Positions 1-13,300 of a DNA stretch of 27,730 bases are shown here, one piece after another. Below the pieces are notes generated by a model. The model worked only from the letters and a program-made list of their open reading frames with translations, searched no databases and had not been told where the DNA came from. Each line of letters starts with the position of its first letter. The stretch's first letter is position 1. The stretch covers positions 1 through 27,730 of the forward strand of contig JASAOO010003189.1 of NCBI GenBank assembly GCA_030849075.1, written 5' to 3'. The position numbers and the translations under genes are program-made. This stretch comes from Zelonia costaricensis. Taxonomy: Eukaryota > Euglenozoa > Kinetoplastea > Trypanosomatida > Trypanosomatidae.

Positions 1-503
1 GTTTGTTCCTGTCTCCCTTTCTGTCGTGCTCCCCTCCTCCTCCTCAAAAAAAAAAAAAATACGGGAAGCCCCACGCAGAAGGTAGCTCTCTTCAAACCTG
101 TACCGTTTTTTTTTTTTCGGTCTTGTTTCTCGTGTTTTCTCTTCACTGGTTTGTTAGCAGACCCGACTTTCCGGATGTTGTCAGTTTCCCACCCTCCGCA
201 CTCCTTGCTCCGGGGCGGGAGTTACTGGAGGAAAGAGGGTGGGATTTACCTACCCATGTCGAAAACAACAACAAGATCGAAACCTCCTGCCTCGGTTGAG
301 TACCCACGGCGAAGCGTCACAGACGCATAGTCGTTGGGGAAGGAAGATGGGGTGCCTGATCCGGGAAACCGGGATCATCCCCGAAGAATGAGTCTTGATG
401 AGGCCCTTAGCCTGCAAACCCGTCCTCCTTCCCACTCCTCTCATATTTACACTTCCATAACATATACCTCGGACAGAAAGGGAGCTCGAAGGCACGATAT
501 TCA
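1..503 (+). repeat. Interspersed SIDER-like repeat, copy A (left-truncated by window)
   Basis: This stretch matches 23053-23553 at roughly 97% by eye. Differences are about ten substitutions plus small length changes in the A-run (near 46-59) and T-run (near 106-117). A third, degenerate relative lies at 27448-27730. The element contains an A-rich run, a T-run, a 10-bp inverted repeat (187-196 pairing with 235-244) and a smaller hairpin near 357-377 (TGATCC/GGATCA arms). Size, intergenic position and the existence of a degenerate relative fit the SIDER class of Leishmania UTR retroposons, but I could not match a SIDER signature from memory, so the class is inferred. Similarity to copy B ends abruptly at 503. 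The first ~73 bp seen in copy B would lie left of the window. It has no coding potential of its own. Confidence 0.7.
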
Positions 504-1110
504 ACGCAGTGCTCTTCTCTCTGCCTGTTCCGTCACAGGAGCAATCAAACTAACTATCAAATTTCTTTCTTTGCCGGTGCCTCACAGCCTCTATCAGGCC
601 AATTCACACCGCCGCCGCCCACACCGCTCTTTCACATCAGAGCTCCACCTTCCCTTCACAGAGTGCTTACAGATTTGCCCTAGTCCCCTAGTCTCTTTTT
701 GCCGTGTGCCTTTTGGGTACTCTTCTTCGTCTTTTGTTCCGGAGTGGGTGCGTTTGTTTTCCCCAGTTTTTGTGCGACATACACCTGCGGCTGTACAAGC
801 GCGAGTAGGAACTCGTAGTCCATAGAGTTGCTCGGCTAACGGCTTGCAGCACAGCAGAGCGCCAGCGACAGCCTCGTCAGCCCTTCCCCAACGCCTCTCA
901 GGGGACTTTTATTCGTTGGTTTCACGGCTGCAGTGCCTCTTGCTTCATTTTTTTTTGCTTGTGCTTTTGATTTGTTTCACCGTCCTCATCCCTCCGCCGC
1001 TGGGGCTGAGGTGACCTGCTTGTTGTTTGTCCTGTTCTTGGCTCCATTTCTTTTTCGTGCCGTGTGTTTCTCTTCGACCGTTGTGGTGGACCTTGTCCTT
1101 GCGGATTCAC
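504..1110 (+). other. Non-coding 5' flank of the giant ligase gene
   Basis: This is pyrimidine-rich spacer with several T/C tracts ending in AG, for example near 513-538 and 640-661, any of which could be a minor trans-splice acceptor. A reading frame continuous with the ligase starts at an ATG at 933. Its translation up to residue 138 is a Phe/Leu/Pro/Ser-rich product of polypyrimidine DNA and has no domain character. I see no independent gene here. Confidence 0.6.
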
Positions 1111-1202
1111 GTTTCCTTTTGTTTGTTTGTTTGTTTTTCCTCCCTCCCCGCCACCACATCTCCCTCCCTCTCTTTCTCTCGGCCTTCCCTTCTGTACCGC
1201 AG
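1111..1202 (+). promoter_or_regulatory. Polypyrimidine tract and likely spliced-leader acceptor for the HECT ligase mRNA
   Basis: A ~90-nt tract of T and C (GTTT repeats, then CCCTCCC-type sequence) ends in the first downstream AG at 1201-1202. In kinetoplastids such a tract directs spliced-leader addition. Use of this AG gives a 144-nt 5' UTR with no upstream ATG before 1347. It also removes the upstream in-frame ATG at 933 from the mature mRNA, which is the main reason for choosing the start at 1347. A second short tract (1314-1335) with AG at 1336-1337 would give a 9-nt leader and the same start. Confidence 0.5.
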
Positions 1203-1346
1203 CTGGGCAGCACACACCTCTCGCGCTCCAAAGAACAAAGGACGCGGTGTGCGATTGGCGCACACGCACACTCTCCTCCTCTAGCGGGCGTGCACACCAC
1301 ACTTGGCGATCAGCCTTTTTCCCCCTTTTTTCGCCAGCGCACCGCA

Positions 1347-4300
1347 ATGGATCCGCAGAGCTCCGACTTCTCGGAGCTGGAACCGGAGGAAGTGTTTGGC
1401 GACGGCCCACAAGACTCACAAGCCAGGGTCATCAGCGACGACGAAGACTACAGCTCAGACAGCTCCGAGCAGAGCACTGCCCCACCAGGCACCGCCGCCG
1501 AGAGTGCTGCACAGCGTGCGGGAGGCCAGCGCACTGGCCGAGGACGCGGCACGGGCAGTGAGCCGCTGCGTCTGCTCCGCGAGTCGGCGTACCCCGTCGA
1601 GTACCGCTTCACCCAAACCACCACAGAGGAAAAGTCGACTGCAGAGTTTGGCGCCGTCAATGAAGAAAAGCGTGTTGGCCTGAAGTCGCTCGGAGGGCTC
1701 GTCAAGTACAGCTCCACCGACCTCCTCACTCGCGCGTGGTGTCTGTGTCCGTCGGCGCTGAAGAATCGCGAGCACCCGCTGTACACGAAGCTGCCAAAGT
1801 GTCCGGAGATTATGGAGACTCGCTTTGGCGACACGGACGAGATATCGCAGTTCATGTGCTCCATTGCCCTCCAGCTTGGCGAACGCTACCACCGCGTGAC
1901 ACCCGTGTACCTGCGCTCGCTTCTCGTACAAGCCGTCGTGCGCGACGACATCGCCGGCGCCAGCCAGAGCATCGTGAACAGTGTGCCGTACGCCGACGCC
2001 CTGCTCGCGCCGGGGTGGGAGGACGTCGACAGGGCTGACTTCGACGAGGCCGACGACGCGTCTGGCGAGGACGCGGGCGTCGACGAGCTTGGTGAGAGCC
2101 TCGAGTCGGAAACTGCGGTAAGCGCCCTCGACTTCAGCGTGGCTCTGGTCTTGCCGGTTGTGTCGCAAGGGATCACGTACGAGAGTCTGCACCTGCTGCA
2201 CGCCCTAGTCGACCGCTGCCTTGGCTCCCCCACCGATGTCGGCGTTTTGCGCTCGTGGGGTGTCAAGCGCATTATGCACCTGCTGCTGCGCCACATGAAC
2301 ACACGTGCCAGCCAAGTGGAGGACAAGCGGTGGCTGGCCGCAACCATCTCGCTGCTGTCAAAAATTGTCATCTCGTCTGGCGACTCGAAGTCCTTCTTCG
2401 CCCTTCTCCGCTGGAGTCTGCAGCATCGCGAGACAATGGCGACGCTGCACATGCGCGGCGTGCGTCGCGTCGTCGAGCGTGTCGAGCAGAAGAGCGCGTT
2501 CCGTGTGCGGCTGTCCATTCCCACCGTCACGCCAAAGGAGCAGACCATCTCGCTCATCCACTCCGTCGGCAGCACCCCGGCCGCCGTCATTGGCCTGTGC
2601 GTTCTCGCAGAGGATGACGCGCCGCGGTGCATCGTGTTCACCGAGACCCGCTCCTTCAAGGTTGCACTCAACCCGCCGTTTGAGGTGTTGTGCTGGAGCA
2701 GCAGCGCCCCCGAGTCGTGCAGGGGCGTGTACGTGGACAAGGACATGTCCATCTGCGTTCTCGGTGACAATGGCAAGGTGTTTGTGATCGACAAGGACAC
2801 ACTCATGTTGACACGCACAATAGTCCCGCCGGCGCACCTCACCGGTGCCGTGCACCTGCCGCTGTACATTGGCGACGACGAGTACGTGGCGCCGTACTTC
2901 CTCGCCGGCGCGTCTGCGGAGCGGCAGGCCTGCTTTACCGGCGACGAGGTGACCGGGACACTCACGCCGAGCACCATCACTCTGCCCCGCACGTGCGACT
3001 CGCTCAGCATCCAGTTTTATCTGTGCCCTATCATCACTGGCACAATGAGCGAAATGACGCTGCTCCACCTCACTACGGGCAGCAAGAACTGGCTCTCCGT
3101 GACGGTTGTGCTCAACCCTCTCAACTCCACGATGGTCGTCACCTTTCGCCACGGGCAGGATGCGGTGGTCGAAGTGCGCGAGTCGCTCAAGGCGGACTGG
3201 GCGCTGTGGAGTGCATCGCTGACGTCCGCAAACGACACGGCGTCATGGATGGTGTACAAGAACGGTGTCCCGTGCGACGCACGCAGTCAAAGCGGTGCAC
3301 TTGTCCAGCCCAGCGGCAGTGTCACGCCAGCCTTCTTCAAGGGACGCCTGAACGCGCACCTGTCGACGCTGCAGCTGTGGAGTCGCGCGCAGAGCGTTGA
3401 CGGCATGCGCAACTGCGCGCTCGAGCACACGCCGGAGAGCAAGTCGCAGTTCCTGGTGTTCTCCTTCCTCATGGATGAGGGCCTTGGGTGCTCGCTGCAC
3501 AGCCCGCAAACCGGCTTTGTCTGGCAAGGCTCGGGGCTTCGGTGGGACAGCCCGCCGAGGCCGTTTCCTGTCACCCGCCACGCACCGCGCAAGGTGTACT
3601 GGCGGCCGTCTGGCAGCTACTACGTGGTCACGAACAACTTCGAGTACGCCGTCATCGAGGCGCAGGCAACGACGTGGATCGACCGCGATGGCCGGGTAGT
3701 GGAGCAGGGCGAGGGGCTGCTCTCCGTGAGTGAGCGGCCCTTCTATAACATCACCGACGGCTACTTCTTTCTCTCGACACAGGACACCGTGGGCATCCGC
3801 TCCGTCAGGTCCAACTCGCCGCCGGCAGCGTACCTGCGTCAGCTGCCGTCGATGGTCGTTGGCAAGCAGTTCTGCGCCCACGTGGTGGAGCGGGTGACCG
3901 CGTCCGCCCCGATCACCGCCGAGGAGTACCTCGAGTACCTAGTGCACCGCACCAACCTGCACCTTCTCACGTACAGCGATGACCCAGGCACCGGGCCGGT
4001 GCGCGTGTCGTCCAGCCTGCGCGAGAACCTCTCCGTCACGGGGCGGCTCCTCGACATGACGGAGCACCTCGTTGGCGGCATCGAGACCGGCACACGGGCG
4101 TGTCTGCGGCCGGAGCTGCTGCTCTGCCTCATCGGGCGGGTGCTCAACATCTACGTGAAGCAGTTCGAGCGGCAGTGTCCGGGCCAAGTGGTGCGGTCCG
4201 TGGTGGACGCGCACAAGCGTCTGCAGGCTCTGAATGCGCGAGTGAAGCAGGACGACTTCCTGCACGAGGCCGCGAGCGTTTTTGGCGAGCTCAACCGCAC

Positions 4301-7300
4301 CATTCTCGCGAGCTGCGTCAGCCACGACTTCCAGCTGAAGCTCATCACGGACAGCGCGAGTCTGAAGGATGTGCGGCAGCTGCTGCAGCCGGAAAGCTTG
4401 TCGCAGTTCGTGGCGTCCGTCATCAAGAAGGACATGAAGAAAATGTTCATGACGTTCCTGCACCGCCTGAAGGAGGAGTGCCAGGAGGAGGCGACACTTC
4501 TCCTCGACGGCAAGCCCCGCCCCATAGCGGCGTCGGAGGCAATGCTCAGCACCCTGCTTGGCATGCTCTCGCAGCAGGAGCACGCGCAGTGGCACCTCGT
4601 CGCGGCCGCGCTGATCAGCTCGCTGTGCAAATGGATCACCCGCTGCTTCGAGGAGCGCTACCCAACAGACGCCGAGCGGTACGCCAGCGTTGACGTGCTG
4701 AAGGAGACCTCGATCGGCGTCGTCCTTTTTCCGGTGGTACACTACATGTGCGACATGCAGCTCGACTCGTCCATCGCCCCGGACGCGCTGAGGGCGCTCA
4801 ACGACGCGCGCAAGTGCCTGTCCCGCTACAGCTTGGCGCCAGGCAAGATCGGCAAGGAGGTTGTGTCTTTTGCCGAGACGCACTACGTGGCCTCGCCGCC
4901 GCAGCTGACGGCGCCCTTCTCGGCGAGCCTGTCGCTCCAGTACGCGAAGAGCATCCGGGTGGAGTTCCTCGACGCGCCCGAGGTGGACCGCGTCACGAGC
5001 GCCGTCACCGTCTCCCTCATCACGAACAACTGCCTCGCCTCCGTGGACCTTCTGCGGCCGGGCCAGCACAGCGTCTCGGACGAGGGCGCGCAGGTCTCGA
5101 TCGTGTGCGCCGCCGACGCTACCCCGGAGTCGCCGTCGCCCGGCGTGGCGCTGAGCGTGCAGACGACGGTGGAGCTGGTGACGGAGAAGACGGACTGGGT
5201 GCGGGACATCTGCCTGGCGCTCAGCTCGATCATAATTCGGGTGACGCAGCATAACCTGCACAACACCGCCCCTTCCGGCAAGGCGATTCGCAAGGACTCC
5301 TTCCTGCGCGGCGGCCTGTCGGCTGGCATGCAGAGGCGTCACAAGATTGCGCTTGTGGCTGGCGACAAGGAGGAGTGCGCCGAGCTGCACACGCACCTGT
5401 GCGCCGTCGCCGAGGAGACAGACCCGGTGCTGGCGGCGACGTGGGCTGCCGTGTACGAAAAGAGCCGCATTCAGTACGCGAAGCGGCTGGAAACGATCAT
5501 GCGGTGGGCGAGCTGCGCGCTGGCCTGGCACACGCTCGCGCTCCCAGCCGACGAGGGGGTGACGGTGGAGGGGCTGCTGAGCAGCAGCGTCGACGCGATC
5601 AAGCGAAAGACCTTCCTGCTTCTGGAAGCGCTGCAGCAGGGCCGCGAGGAGGCCATCGTCGGCCGCGCGCGCTTCATGCTGCGCGACGTTACGCCCCGCC
5701 TTTTCGGCGAGGCGCAACTGACGGAGCACCAACACACGGAGGAGCCCGTCACGGCCGACACTGACCGCGGCTCCCGCCAGCTCTCACGCGTCGGATACTC
5801 GGTGGGCAACCGGAGCCGGGCGGCGACGGCGAGCTTTCAAGCCCTCGCGACGCACACACTCGAGCTCTCGAGCAGCTACCGTGGGTCCCTGCTTAGTGCG
5901 CGCAAAACGGCATCACGCGCGGTGGAGGCGTCGCCAGTGAACATTTTCAGCAAAACGGTCAAGAACGAGGAAGAGAGCCTGCCGAACAAGATCATCTACT
6001 ACCTCATCAACGGCCTGGAGAGGTCGGCGGAGGAGATCGACACGGCGCTGGTGCTCAAGACGCAGCAGGCGGTGTACCAGACGGCGGCGTACAAGCTGCA
6101 GGAGGATCTGTGCAAGTCCTTCGCGAACGACCGGGAGATGCTGTCTGCAATTCTCATGACGCACTTGCAGTACCGGCTGGCGTTTTCGCAGTCTCCAACC
6201 AGCGCGGCGACGGAGCAGGGCGAGGCGGCGGCGGAGACGAAGGCCGGCTTCAGCCACCACTACACGGAGCCCATGATTGGCTGCGGCATGCTGCGGGAGC
6301 TGGAGCTGCAGAAGTCGGTGTGCTCGTTTGTGCAGAGCTCGCTGCGCTCCCTGCTGCACAAGCTAGACGACACGCAGGACTTTCCGTACGCGGAGGCGGT
6401 GTACATGTGCGCCACGCTGTGCCACCCGTGGGACGGGGTGGACATGTCGGTCCTCCAGCCGCGCGAGATCTTCGCGTTTCTGAAGAAGCTCTTCACGACA
6501 GCGTGCGCGCTGCGCCTCGACTCGGCCAGCAGCGACGTCGACAAGTACTACGAGAGTCGCGGGCTGTTTGACCTGGGGCACCGCTGCCTTGTCGTGCCGA
6601 ATGCGATGCTGCAGACATCGGTGGAGGGTGTACACGTTGTGCAGAGCGAGGTGCAGGGACTGCACGTCGAGAACGTCAACGTCGTGTTCAGCGCTCGCAC
6701 CCACTGGAAGGCGCACGGCGCCAACGTCAAGATTCCCGCCAAGACGGACGAGGCCGACTACTACGCGAACTACGGCATCCCAGGCGTGATTAGCGAGTAC
6801 CCCGACGTGCAGTACTACGAGGTCACGCTAGACTTCGCGCTGCACCCAGGCAGCCCCGAGCTGTCGATGGGACTGAGCTTTGTGCCGCTCTCACCCCTTG
6901 ACCCCGTGCGGGCTGACTACGTCCTCTCCTTCGCCTCCTCGGGGCGCGTGCACCGACCGGAGAAGCAGGATTGCCAGCTGTGCAGCCCGTGGAAGGTAGG
7001 CGATGTCATTGGGTGCGGCCTGATGGCGCCGTCAAATAGCGTCTTCTTCACCCTCAACGGCGAGTTTCTCGGCATCGTGGCGGATATGTCGACGCTGGCG
7101 ACAGCCATTCCGTTTGTCAGCGTCCACGGCGACGACACCCTCATGAAGGTGATTGTGAACTTTGGCGAGGAGCAGCCGTTCCGCTTCGACCTCGCCTCCC
7201 TGCACTGCAGCAGCCGCCACCGCTACCTCACCCCGTCCACGGTCTGCGACACCGTCATCATCACCACCGACTACCTCGTCACTCAGTGCTACAAGGGTCT

Positions 7301-10300
7301 GGCGCAGGAAGGCGACGCCTCGGCCGCGAACTGTGAGGCGGTCAGCGGGCTGCTGGAGAAGGCGACGGCGTTCTTGAGCTCGTCGGCGATGGCGCTCATG
7401 GTGAAGCTGAATACGTGCGCGCCGGGCCAGAGCGGCCGCGTCGAGCCGATCGTTGTCCTGCTCTCGCGTCTCCTTCACTGTGTGTCCATTGTGATCGAGT
7501 GCTTCCGCTACGACGCGGTCACGCCGCGCACTCACGCGACCGTGCTGCAGCTCTGCGCTGCCATCCTGACCCGGTGCCGCGACACGTGGGTAAGGGTGCG
7601 CGCTTCGCAGTGTTTGACAATGGTGTGCAAGATGCTCCGTCCGGACTACCTGGCCGAGGCATCAGAGACCCTGCGAGGCCTCGTGTCGACGGAGGACATT
7701 GTGCAGCAGCTGGTCGACCTCGCACGCGTCAAGCTGATCAAGGAGGTGGAGGCGCCGATGCAGCCGCCGCGCTGGGTCGGCGACACAACTGTTGTGAAGG
7801 GCAAGGGGACGTTTTTCGGGTCGGTGCCGCTGCCCAAGAAGGGCACGCACCTGGTCGGCTTCCGCATCAAGCGACGCCAGCAGCAGGTGCAAGGACCAGG
7901 CGCGCCGCTTGGTGGCTGCTACTACCTCGGCTTGTCGCACGGGCAGCCGTCGATCCCCAACATGGGCAACCTGATCAGCCGCAACGACGTCTACGTCCTG
8001 CAGGACACCGACGACCAGGATCAGGTCGCGCACCTGCTGCTGCGCCGGCACTGCATTCCGCGCAACACGCACCGGCGCGTCTACGGCAACGACGAGATTG
8101 TGTGGGTCGAGTTCAACGCCGACTACGGTGAGATTACCTTCTACCGTGAGAACATGGTCATGATTGGTCTGGCGTTTGCGAACATTACCCAAGTCGACGA
8201 CCTGTACCCGATCGCCTTCCTCTTCAACGACGACGCGTCGTGCGAGATCGTTGCACCGCCCTCGCTGACAGACGAGTCGGTCGAGCACTGGACCGAGAGT
8301 CTGCGCCGCAGCGCCGCGATCGACGCGCTGCAGGAGCTGCACATGGTGCCAGGCTTCGCGGCTGTGATTTCGCTGATGGTGCAGCGCTCCATCGCGCAGC
8401 TTGACCGCGGCCTCGACGCCTGCCTTGTCGCGCTGGGCGTACTGGGCGGCGAGCGCAGCTACCTCTACTGCCAGCACGACACGTACGGCATGGTGGTAGT
8501 CCACGCCATTGCCGATGTGACTGGCAAGGTGGTCGTCTTCCTCGCCAGCGACGAGGACAAGCGCCTCTTCTCGGTGCAGCCGCACGGACTGAAGCCGTCC
8601 TTCATCCAGACTCCCTTGTATCAGAGCGGCGCCCCAGACGCACACGCGTGCGCGATGCTGCTGTCGAATGAGTTGTACCGCATCCTCTACGAGGCATCCG
8701 CCGTGGCCCCGCTGCTGCACAGCGAGGAGGAGACGCGGCGCGAGGTGGAGCGACTCTACCGCGAGTCGCTCAGCAGTGCCACAGCAATGAACTTGATCGG
8801 CATCTTGACGGAGCAGCAGCAACAGCAGGCGCGGCAGCAGCACCATCAGCCGCTGGCAAGGGCGCCGTCCATGTCATCAGAGGCGGCTGGCCTGGCCTTT
8901 CCGCACCGCCGCTCCGACTCAGGCGTCATCTTTTCTAGCCAGACGGTCGCCGTGGATTTGCACTGCTCAACGAAGACCTTGTACGTGCCGAACCCCTCCG
9001 TCGCCGTCACCACGGCGGACGGCTGCTCCGTCGTGCGTGGCAACGTCCAGCTCGACCGGCGCTTTGCCATTGCGGTGTCGGTGACGCAGAACTCGCCGAA
9101 CGACCTCATGTACGTCGGCTTTACGACGACGCGCATGCGGTGGCCAGAGTCGCAGGACGAGGTGGCCAGCTGGGACGACGCGTGGGTGCTGTGCAACCGC
9201 GACTCCGTCGCCACAAACAGCGTCAACTGCTGCATGGAGCCGGGCATCATCTTTGGCGCGGCGGATAAGCTGTTTCAGAGCGGCGATGTGCTGGTGATGC
9301 GGGTGGACCGCCACGACAAGACGCTCGCCTTCACGCGGCTACGCAATGGCGAGCAGACGGACCTGGGCGTCCTGTTCGAGGGCATCCCCAGCTCGTGCGA
9401 TCTGCGGCCGGTGGTGGTGTGCGGCGAGGACACGGTCGTCGTCTTCTCAACGCTCAGCTCGTGCCTCTTCCCGGCCCGCGTGACGTACCCGGTAAGCAAC
9501 TTCAACAACCCGTCGCGCGAGCGAGTGACGTGCAGCTCGTGCTCGCGGCGGCTCATGCCGCCGTGGTACGGGAGCGAGGACAACGTGGCGCTCTGCGAGG
9601 GGTGCTTCAGCTCGTGGAAGCGGCCCAAGGACATGTTCTTCGTCGTGAGCATCGCGTCGCGCACCGTTCCCGAATACCTCGTCTCGGATCACTACCCTGA
9701 AACCCTCGCAACGGGCGACTACGTGGAGTTTGAGGAAAACGCGGCGCTGCGCTGGTCGGCGGTGCGGAGCGTCAATGCCGAGATGATGGGTGGCACGTGC
9801 ATCGCTTTAAACGACGAGAGCTTCGCCTTCAGCGACGAGCTGCCGCAGTTTGGCCAGCGCCGCGTCGACGTGCGGCTCAGCCACATCACCGGCGTTCCTG
9901 GTCATCCTTTCAGCGGCCTGCACTCCTTCACGTCTCTCTGGCGCGACGGACCGCAGGTGCGTGCGACGTGCAGCCTGCGTGGCGACTCTGTGGCGGTGAG
10001 TGCGACGCTGCTGCCCATGCGGACCAAGTCGTTCCTGTGTCTGCACATCGACAGCAACTCGCGCAATACCCTCTTCTCCATGTCAGAGGTGTTTGTCGGG
10101 GTCACGAACTTGTCCGACGCGTCGCGGCCGATGAGTCGCGCCGACCTAGAGCACCTGTGCGCGGCAAAGAACGCGTGGGGTGCGTGGTGCGACACCAGCG
10201 AGAAGGTGAGCAGCAGCGGAGATGTGTACATGCTTGTGGACTGCCTGAACAACTCCATTCTCCTCAGCTCGAGCCTCAGCAGCCTGCAAGTCAAGCCGTT

Positions 10301-13300
10301 TGTCATCTCGGGCAGCATCTCGGCCGACGCGGACGAGGACAACCTGCGGCTGCTCGTCTTCTCGCACGACCCGTGCGTCGTCCGCTCGAGGGAGGGGCTG
10401 GTGTCCTACAATGAGTGCGTGGAGCCGAGCTTTGCGCCGCTCGCAATTGGCCTTTTCCCGGAGTCGAGCGATGCACCGTCGGTGGACACGTTCAGCGAGG
10501 CGATGGTGCTCATGGACACGGTCGACCGCACGCAGGCGTACACGAAAACGGAGTGGTGCTACTCGCCGCACGTGGACAAGCTCGACGGCGGAACACTGTT
10601 TTACGTTGGCGATACGGTGACCTTCTTCCACGACGGCGCGACAATTCGCGTTTTTGTGCAGGGCGTCGAGATGGCGAGTCTGGGGCTGAGCGAGCTGCAG
10701 CGGTGCGCACGGCTGCGCGTCGTCGCGTACCTCTCCACGCGCGGCACCACGGCCACCATCGTGCCACCGCTCTACGGCACCTCGCACCTCGGCAAGGTCA
10801 CCCGTGTGTGCGGCCCCGACGTGGCCGTCGTCGAGTCCGTCTCCGAGCACGGCAAGGGCGGCACGTTTGCCGTCTATCGGTCGGCCGTCCGCTTCTGCGC
10901 GATGGTGGCGTCGGCGAGCGGCGAGCAGCTGGCGCTCCGGGACGGCGACCCGGTCGCCTTCAAGATTGGCGGGCTGCAAATATCCAAGCGTGGCACGGTG
11001 GCCAGCGTGCAGGGGACGACGGTGAACGTGTGCGAGAGCAGCGACAAGCGCAACCTCATCTCCATTAACCTCAACCAGTGCTTTCTGCTGCGCAACGAGG
11101 GCAAGCAGCTGTGCAACTACGCCCATTACCCTCTCATCTCGCCGCCAACGAGCTCGATTACGCGCGTCTTCGAGGTGGGGAAGAAGAAGTTCCGACTGCA
11201 AAGCCGCGGGTCGTACAACGGGATCATGTTTGACTGCAAGACGTCCGAGACGATCGAGCTGATTGGGCTGTCTGCGCTAACTCGGGTGACGGGGTGCCAT
11301 CAGGTTCAGGCCTACTTCCGCAAAGGCTCCAGCGGCAACCACGAGCGCGACGGCCGGGCATGGACGATGATCTTTGACGACATGATTGACATGACGGCAG
11401 ACCACCACTTCAGCATACCGTTCGCGCCGCTTCTGGTGGAGGGTGGCACCACGTTCGCGTTTTACATCAACACCTCGCACAACTGCGGCATTGGCTTCTA
11501 CTGCGAGGAGGACGGCTGCACAGGCGAGATTGGGCAGGAGCTGGACACCGACGGCACCCTCGCCGTCTGCCTTGGCCGCAAAAGCGGCAGCAGCGACCCC
11601 TTCACGGAGTTTAGCATGTCGCCGCGCGGCTTCTGCGGAACAATCCAGTACAAGCAGAACCACGGCTCCTCGCTGCCGTCGATCGAGGGCAAGCTGCTCT
11701 CCGCTCCGTCGGTGGACGCGAACCTGCGGCACTGCAGCGACTCTCTCCGGCTCATCTGCAGGCCCCCAACGACGACGAAAGACATCGCCCTCACGTTTCG
11801 TGTGCGGGTGGTGTCGCTGGCTGTGCGCATCATCTCGTTTGAGCTGCCGGTGCTGCTGCTGAACCCCTCGGTGCGGGCAACGCAAGGCATCTCACACTGC
11901 TCCATCTCCATGTTCTACACTCAGCAGGACTGCCTCGAGTGGCAGTGGATCTGGAACTCGCGGTTTCTGGTGCAGGGCGACGCGTCGGAGGTGACGCTGA
12001 GCCCGTCGAACCTGTGTCTCGAGCAGGGCACCTACACGTTCCAGGTGCTGCTCAAGAACATCGAAAGCGAGGGCGCCGGGGCACCGCCGCACCTGTGTCT
12101 GCTGACGAGCAGTGACCCCGCGTACGTGCGCAAGAACGGCCTCATCGCCGTCAGCGGTCTTTTCGGCGACGTCACGTGCGAGGCGAACACGCCGGTGCTG
12201 GAGGGCGAGCTGCACACGATGATCACCGGCGCGCACCTCAACCAGAGCAACTCGGCATCCTACAACGGCATCATGTTCGACCTGCGCAGCAAGAAGGAGG
12301 TCACGCTCGAGGAGGTCTTTTGCATCTCGCAGACCACCTCCGACCGCGTCACGGTGCGCATCTTCTGGAAGGAGGGCAGCATGGAGGGGGCGGAGAAGAC
12401 GCCACACCAGTGGCGCGAGGTGACAACGAAGGAGGTGGCGGTGGTGGACAAGCATCCGTTCTCCGTCGGGCCGCTGATGCTCCGCATGCGTGCAAATCAG
12501 GTGTACTCCATCTTCATCAACACCTCCTCCAGCTGTGGTGTGCGCTTCTACAACAGCAGCGACGGTCACGTCGGTGACATCCGCGACGAGTTCGACAGCG
12601 ATGGCGTTCTCTCCGTCTACGTGGGGCGCAAGAGCGAGTCGTCGTCCCCATTTGTGGAGCTGCCACTCGAGCCGCGTGCTTTCCGCGGCCGAATCACGTA
12701 CCGAACCTACGCGCTGCAGAACACGGAGACCACCGAGTACGCCATCTTCCCATACGTCCGCGGCTTCCTTGTGACCCGGATGCTGGTGGCGCTGATGTCC
12801 TACGTGGAGCTCTCGGGCGGCAGCCACGCTGGCGCCTTCTCGTACGAACAGCTGCTCAAGACCATTTCACTGCTCGCGACGTCGCCGATGGAGTCGCTGA
12901 CGGACTTGGTGGGGGCGGAGAACATGCTCGCGTCGCTGATCCGCGGCTCCGGCGAGGTGCGCAACACCAACGCCACCATCCCCGTTGCGGCCGGGACTGC
13001 GGCACTGCTCTCGCCCTTCGCCAAAGGCGACGTTGCGCTGCTGACAGACGTGCAGAACGCAGAGTCGAACGCGCTGGTGCTGCTGCAGTCCAGTGTGCAG
13101 TCGGACGGGGCGGCACTCGTGCGCCACTGCAGCGCCGGCGAGCCGTTCCGCGTGCCGGCGAAGCGGCTGCTTCCTGTCGCCAAGTGCGTGGCGTGCGGCG
13201 GCCCGTACGCGCAAGCTGTCTGCACGGCCGCTGGCGAGCTCGAGCACGTGCCTGTGTTCTCCGAGGACGCGCGCGCGGTGGAGATTGTGGCGAACGGGTT

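Noticed and set aside
387..425. Hammerhead-ribozyme-like core in the repeat (TTGATGA, then a short stem AGGC/GCCT, then GCAAAC)
   Set aside because: The essential C before TGATGA is a T and the GAAA element is interrupted, so the catalytic core is not met. The same sequence occurs in copy B. At most a chance likeness.
933..1346. N-terminal extension of the ligase from the in-frame ATG at 933
   Set aside because: The 138 extra residues are translated polypyrimidine tract (Phe/Leu/Pro-rich, no domain), and the likely spliced-leader acceptor at 1201-1202 would remove this ATG from the mRNA.
3939..5735. Large reverse-strand frame of 598 codons inside the ligase gene, and several similar antisense frames
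   Set aside because: Long antisense frames are expected opposite GC3-rich coding DNA. The products are Arg/His/Leu/Val-rich shadows without domain features.
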